A stretch of 64,000 bases of DNA from Sphagnum compactum (lineage: Eukaryota > Bryophyta > Sphagnopsida > Sphagnales). Below are positions 58,640 through 64,000 of this stretch, piece by piece; positions within the stretch are counted from its first letter, which is position 1; every line of letters starts with the position of its first letter. The notes below the pieces were generated by a model. The model did no database searches, was not told where the DNA came from, and was given only the letters and a program-made list of their open reading frames with translations. A program made the position numbers and the translations under genes. The stretch is taken from contig OZ234499.1 in the NCBI GenBank assembly GCA_965153455.1, forward strand, positions 5,191,577 to 5,255,576, given 5' to 3'.

Positions 58640-59514
58640 TTTCCAATTAAAAAGTGATTATAAATGTGATTATAAAATTCAAGGATGAAACTCAATTGAC
58701 GGAAGTCATAAATGGACATAAAAAATTAATAAAAAAACTTGATAAAACATATTTCTCCTTGCATTTTTCCATCAATTCAGGCAAAACTTTTTTGAGAAAA
58801 CTATGTTCTGGATGGAAACAACAATCTTGGACATAACTGCATTGCAAATCTTTAAAGCCACACATTTTCAACAAACTGTGTTGGAAGATGGTTTTTAAGA
58901 ATAACAATGCTAAATCTTTCAAAATTTGTTTTTGTTGAGGTTCATCTTTCTTGAAAGGAATTGTGAACCCAAAAAAACTTGAAATTGAAATTGTATAAGT
59001 GTTAGGTTTAGTTTTTAGTTGGTTGTTTTGTGATTACTGCTCTACCAAAATTGTTTAGTTGTTTTTCAAACTTCTTTACAAGCACAACATGATCAACATC
59101 CACATGTTTTTTAATGCTATTATTTCATTTTTAAAAAATATGAAACAATTCCTTTCCTTAATTGTGTTATGGAATTTGTAATTGTTATTTCATTAGGATA
59201 ACATACATGACATCTCATTAATTGAGAAACTTTGTTATCAATTTTTACACCATCATTAATGCAATAAAAAGACCAACACAATGAGTTTCGATTATGGGTT
59301 GCCATATATTTCTTTGTTCATGCAATTGTGCCAAGATTTTAAAAAAAATTCATCTTCAATTTGTGAAATTCTACTAGTTTCTATTTGAAGGTTTGAAATA
59401 TTCTCAGATCTTTCTTCAAATGGTTCATTGTTCATTTCAACTTCATTCATGAAAATATCCAATGACCTATTTTCATTCCCAAATGATTGTTCCATTTTTT
59501 GTTCTGCAATCACA
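58640..59514 (-). pseudogene. N-terminal hAT transposase fragment with BED-type zinc finger
   Basis: On the minus strand, pieces in order are an acidic N-terminus from MEQSFGNENRSLDIF (about 59,496), a BED-like finger with CHVC...TQLRKGIVSYF (about 59,215-59,130) followed in another frame by ALKKHVDVDHVVLVKKFEKQ (about 59,120-59,060), and then KDLALLFLKTIFQHSLL to FLKKVLPELMEKCKEKYVL (58,922-58,720), which matches the segment before the hAT catalytic domain. Frameshifts separate the pieces, and the frame ends at TGA near 58,692. The DNA-binding part is kept and the catalytic part is missing. Confidence 0.75.
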
Positions 59515-59979
59515 ATAGTTTTGCCCAAATTAGTGAAAAAAAGAACTAAGCAATACCAAAAAAATGAGCAAAGAAGAAACATTTATAGGGACAAAAAATT
59601 AGTTCTAAAAAAAAACAATGCTCAAATCCTTTAAAATAAGGAAACATTGTTTAATACACCTACAGAAACACAACAAACAAAATTTAAAACATGCAAAAAT
59701 AAAAAATAATGATGAATTTTTTTTAATTAAAAATTAAAAAAGAAAAAATCAGAAAAATAATAGAGTAAATGATATTAGTTACCAAAAATCTGTTGACGTG
59801 CTCCAAAGCTTGCAAAAAAAAACCATTATGCAAATGTCAAGGGAAAATGAAAAATGAAAATGCCTATTCTACATATAGAATAAAAAACATGAAAGAAAAA
59901 AGAAAAATCTAATAAAGAAAACAATCCAATTCTACATTTACAAGAAAAAAAAACATGAAAGAAAAACGAAAAAAATCCA

Positions 59980-60310
59980 ATAAAGAAAAGTCTTATTCTA
60001 CATATGCAAGAAAAAAAACATGAAAGATTTTTTTAAAGAAAATCCAATAAAGAAAATAGTGAAAAAACTACAAATAGTTACAAAAGAACAAAGAGAAAAA
60101 AGAAAAGAAAAAAAGAACAAACAGTTACAAAAGAAAAAAAAAAAAGGAAAAAATAGTTACAAAAGGAAAAATGAAAAAGAAAAAATAGCTACAAAAGAAA
60201 AAAATCAAAAAAGGAAAAGACAATTACAAAACAAAAAAAGTTGAAAAAGGAAAAGACAATCACAAAAGGAAAAAGAAAAAAGAACACAATAGTTACAAAA
60301 GGAAATTTAA
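59980..60310. repeat. A-rich repeat array inside the hAT element
   Basis: Variants of AATAGTTACAAAAGGAAAAA and ACATGAAAGAAAAA are repeated many times with few other bases. The Lys-rich frame 60,020-60,244 is a by-product of this composition. Confidence 0.8.
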
Positions 60311-60469
60311 AAATAAAAGTTATTTCAATGGACGGTGGCTTGCATTGTAATTCGCCTCCTTGTTCCTCATTTTAGAACCTACACAAGCAAGTAAGGGGGT
60401 AGTACCATGCAGAAAGAAAGGACAAGAAAGGAAGCACGCAACAAGCGATGAGCAAGGAGCAATAGATTC

Positions 60470-60835
60470 AACGGGTACTTAAGCATGCAATGCGTAGGTG
60501 AGCAAGGGATGAGCAGGCAACACAAGTAAATGATGAATATGCAACATAGGCAGGTGACACACAAAGGTGATGAGCAAGTGACATAGGCAGGCACGACAAA
60601 CAATGAGCTAACAATGTAAGCAGTTCATGAAAGGGTAGGCAAGTGATGAGTGAGGAGGTTGTGAAGAAGGAGGCGATGGGTGCAAGCAATGAAAAGGCAA
60701 ACAAACGATGAGCGAGTAAGCCATGAGGAAGGAGGCGATGGGAGCAAGTGACAAAAAGGTAGGTAGGCAATGAATAAGTAGGCCGTGAAGAAGGAGGCAA
60801 TGGGAGTAGGTGACATGCAAAAGAAAAGCATTGAG
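60470..60835. repeat. Minisatellite of about 60-70-bp units inside the hAT element
   Basis: Units contain GATGAGCAAG-type words and (A/G)AGGAGGCGATGGG(A/T)GCAAG(C/T), best seen near 60,665, 60,730 and 60,795. The minus-strand frames of up to 140 aa across it, with repeated LLPHGLLAHRL-like text, result from the repeat. Confidence 0.75.
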
Positions 60836-61295
60836 GAGCGAGGAAAATGGAAAAAAAAACAAGGAGAAAAAAATGCAAAAAGAAAGGCAAATTGTCAAGT
60901 TAGAATTTCTTTACAATGTAGCAAAGAATTAAAGAACACAATGCACAACTAAAAAACAAATTTGCTTCTGTAGTCTAAAATTGTGGAAGGCTCTCTGCAA
61001 AAGAATTAAAAAAAAAACAGTCTCGTCACACTTGACATGTGTTTTAAATTTTTTTAAAATTATATATCGAGGTGAAAATTGGGATTAGGTTTAAACCCAA
61101 TACCCTACCCATGTATCAAATTTTTTTAACAAAGAGAACCTGGTCAGTTCTCGTGATGCCCGGTTCTCAGCTTAGTGAGAACTGGGAAACTTGGTTTTCA
61201 GCCTCTGTGAGAAAAAGTGATAATTGAGGGGATTCGGGGTGAGAATTGGGTGGTTCTAACCTGATTTTTGAGAACCACCCAACATTGGTTATTTC

Positions 61296-62980
61296 ACCAA
61301 TGGCCAAAATTTGAAATACATAGTATTGGCAAAGCCTACTCTCCACCAATAGCAATTGGAATATTTTAAATCCAAACTGGAAGTTGCAGGCTTTGTACGT
61401 AGCAAAAATGCTTAACAACATCACCCAAAAATTTAACAATAATTTTGTAATTTCCTCACCAAAACATGTTCACAAAATGGTTTATGTGTCCATAATAGTC
61501 CACAATCTCATCTTGTCAAGTCTTCAATGGGCACATGTACACAAATGTATGAAATTTGAAGCTTTTGGGCATACCAAGAGTAAGGGGAAAGGAGAATTTT
61601 GAAGGTTGGGTGTGGGTGGTTCTCTCAAATTTCTAAAGCATTGAAATCTTATATTCATGATAGACCAACAAAAAGAGGCCAGTCACCAGAAATGTTAGTT
61701 TGAGACAATTATTAGATGCTGGTACAAATGAATGAATGACCATTCACACCTTTTCAAAGCTACATCATATGTTGGCATTCATCCCTACTTAGTTATCAAT
61801 ATATTATATGAACCATCTTTTACTTAATAGTAAAAGGCAATCACGTGAGATCTAACACCAAGTTTTATTAATAAGTCAAAATAAGGTTCATGCCCTAGAA
61901 TTATGTCCAAAGATTGTACAAGTGTTCTCTTTAATTAGATTCCATTGATACCATTATATGCAAGCCTAGAATGCCCCTAATATGGGAATCCATGCCTTGC
62001 ATATTTAAAGCAAACTCACATGCAATTTACTCACAAGGAGACTTATTTCCCATGTAAGCTTGATAATCAAGAAATTCAATTTAGAAAAAAGAATTTCTCC
62101 ATGTTCACCCACAATTAAACCTTCATTCAAGGTTCTTAAACTTGATCTTAACTCCATGCATTATCAAAACATTAATGGACAGAGGGGCCACTAATACCTA
62201 TCCTTAAGCAGCCATCACATTTGAAGGCAAATATTTGTTGATAAATCAATGTTATTGACAAGATGAAATTCATTGCAATTCAATACAAAAAGTTATTGGT
62301 ATCAGTGTTGTGTGGGTATTGATTTTTGAGCACCCACATATGATCCTGGGTATTCTACATTTTATAACTTTCAGGAAAGATTTTAAATTTTTTTTAAAAA
62401 TTTCAAAACTTTCGAAAGGTTAAATTTTTTTTCCCTAACTCATGACAATTGTCAGGTATAGGGTTAAGGATAGTTGACGTGGATGTGATTTCAAATACGG
62501 TTAAGATTTAGGTCATGATTTCAAGAGAAGCACATACACCAAAAAAAATAAAAATCAAAGTGCTAGAGAAATTAAAGTTAGGACAAACAAAAATCAAAGC
62601 ACATACATATGGACAAAGAGAAAACCCAAACACATAACTTAAAAGTCATGATGGGAGAAACCTTAAACCTTAATATTTACCCACTTAAGACACTTAAACT
62701 CAATTAAATCTTCAAAGGTTGCCTCCACCAAAAGCAGCCAGATAAAAGGTTCCGAATTTTACTTTGGTTCTACCATGATCAACAATTCATGGGTATTGAG
62801 TTCTTAATATTTAAATCCGGTTAGGTCAAGTTCTCGATACCTAGATCCAGAACCATCGATTTTTAACACTTGGATCTTAGTACCCCGCACCACACTGGTT
62901 AATACTTTCACCTTTTTGAGTGACGGCTCTTAGTGATCATATTAAGCTCCAAAAATGTTAGATTTGAAGTCTGAGACCCT
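61296..62980. other. Intergenic DNA
   Basis: AT-rich with no gene. A segment at about 62,920-62,980 (CTTTTTGAGTGACGGCTC, CCAAAAATGTTAGA-like, GAGACCCTGA) resembles the reverse of part of the MITE at 40.2-40.4 kb. Confidence 0.45.
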
Positions 62981-62986
62981 GATTAA

Positions 62987-63128
62987 GGCCCACTTTAGAC
63001 AAGGGTCCAGGGTCCAATTTCCCAGGAACCAATTTGGACTGATTTTAAGCAAATTGAATCCTTGAGTTGGACTGTACCTTGGTCCCTAGCCTGATTCTCA
63101 GTTCTCAAAATCGAGAGCTCTCCTTGAC
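62987..63128. mobile_element. Truncated Tourist/PIF-Harbinger-type MITE, copy 3
   Basis: It starts GGCCCACTTTAGACAAGGGTCC just after TAA (62,984-62,986) and aligns with the reverse complement of the right part of 6059-6404 up to the GAGAGCTCTCCTT word, where homology stops. The second half is missing. Confidence 0.7.
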
Positions 63129-64000
63129 GCCTTCGTCAAGCAATGCTTTTAAAGACATTTTTCTTTCTTTCACCGATGCCTTTCAACTTTGAACCATTTA
63201 AGATCTCAATTTGGGCATATGTAATGTTAGTATTAAGATCCTTGTTTTGATCATATTAAAATCCCTCTTTTCAAAATTTGGGGTGCTACACCACAATTCA
63301 TAAGCAAGCCTAACAATACATGAAGCCTATAACCCAATTCATAACTAATTGAAAAAAGGTTCAAATAATCAATTTTAGTTAGGGTTGAGTTTTGAATTAT
63401 CTTATTTTTAAAGAAAAAATGATTTCAAAGAGAAATTGAAATGTAATTTATTCACAAGAATCCTCTTTGCCTCTGCAAAAACGGGGCACATTTCAACAAA
63501 ACACATACCCTCCAAGAGGAAGGACATTTTGTTCTGTTGGAGGGCATTTTGAGTAGGGGAACTCCCCACAGTGGGGGCAGTCCCAAATATAAGCGGCCTA
63601 GGTCAAGTGTAACTGAGCCTAGCCTTGCATTTTGAGAATGCCTTCACTTGTGTGTGCTAACTCCATCGTGAGGCAAAGATGGTTGGATGCATAGATTACA
63701 AAAAGGGCACCTTTTGCATGCATCTAGATGAGACATTATTCATAAATTTGGGATCCACAATGTTTTGCACTACTAGTGACCATGATTAAATTATTTTGTG
63801 TGAACATAATAATTTCGTTGTAATCAATTTTTTTTCATTTTTTTTCTAAATTTCATTATATGTCATTTTGCTTCATCAATATATTTTTTACATTCTTAAT
63901 TTGCTAAGAAAAATGTCAATGAAAGTTTGATTCATTAGAAAAGTTCACAACGAGATACATGTAGACAAAAGAAAAAAAAAACAATGAAAGGGTGTAAGAC
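63129..64000. other. Intergenic DNA with a short MITE-related stretch
   Basis: No gene. The interval 63,536-63,655 shares words such as GGAGGGCATTTTGAGTA, GCGGCCTAGGTCAAG and CATTTTGAGAATGCC with the TAGTGTA-end MITE family. The remainder is AT-rich. Confidence 0.45.

Larger units (their letters stand above)
58384..61287 (-). mobile_element. hAT element, 2.9 kb, with ends and 8-bp duplication, deleted transposase
   Basis: The left end CAGTGTTGGGCGGTTCTCA and the right end, reverse-complemented, CAATGTTGGGTGGTTCTCA are matching hAT termini. The flanks GTTATTTT (58,376-58,383) and GTTATTTC (61,288-61,295) match at 7 of 8 positions. The minus strand carries the first part of a hAT transposase (about 59,514-58,640) and nothing of the catalytic core or dimerisation domain. 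The 5' third (on the minus strand) is filled by A-rich repeats and a minisatellite. It is thus a non-autonomous deletion derivative that could once have been mobilised in trans. Confidence 0.85.

Noticed and set aside
60379-60898. Minus-strand frames of up to 140 aa
   Set aside because: Products of the minisatellite; repetitive hydrophobic text with no domain.

Overview
The window is nuclear DNA of a land plant, probably one with a large, repeat-rich genome such as a gymnosperm or fern. Evidence for this: spliced genes with canonical GT/AG introns, plant-type protein families, GAA-rich 5' leaders, and AT-rich intergenic DNA full of old transposons. The species cannot be fixed from the sequence. 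There are no operons, CRISPR arrays or rRNA genes.

Only two recognisable cellular genes are present, both on the + strand. (1) A lipin/phosphatidate phosphatase (PAH) gene at about 8.25-12.6 kb keeps an N-LIP exon and eight C-LIP exons, including the catalytic DVDGT. The large middle part of a plant PAH is not readable and the C-terminus stops early, so it may be a pseudogene or an unusual short form. (2) A complete three-exon HAD-superfamily gene (HDHD3-like, 275 aa) lies at 41,945-43,503, with a TATA box at 41,405. A third candidate is an intact 144-aa reading frame of unknown function at 51,714-52,148.

Nearly everything else that can be identified is mobile DNA. Region by region: 3.3-6.8 kb has several MITEs (hAT-type, Harbinger-type with TWA duplications, and others). 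14.9-15.2 kb has three organelle-type tRNA relics (one His, two Leu) in a row. 16.5-19.2 kb has repeated modules and possible exon fragments leading into a decayed Helitron (19.26-24.07 kb) with Rep (HUH) and Pif1-type helicase domains. 29.2-36.6 kb is a nested stack: a minus-strand Copia retrotransposon broken by a 901-bp solo LTR with a perfect 5-bp duplication, by a Harbinger MITE with a TTA duplication, and by a 1.5-kb LTR-like repeat. A relative of that repeat lies beside gag, followed by another MITE. 39.96-40.2 kb has a tRNA-derived SINE candidate. 46.7-48.4 kb has a broken reverse-transcriptase element, and 49.1-49.9 kb a broken hAT transposase C-terminus. 58.38-61.29 kb is a nearly complete hAT element with matching ends and 8-bp duplication. 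It carries only the N-terminal part of a transposase, on the minus strand, plus expanded minisatellites.

No wholly new biological system was found. The most informative observations are the PAH gene with two preserved ends and a lost middle, the datable nested-insertion stack, the hAT deletion derivative, the tandem organellar tRNA relics, and the triplicated segment in the Helitron whose stop codons look like C-to-T decay.
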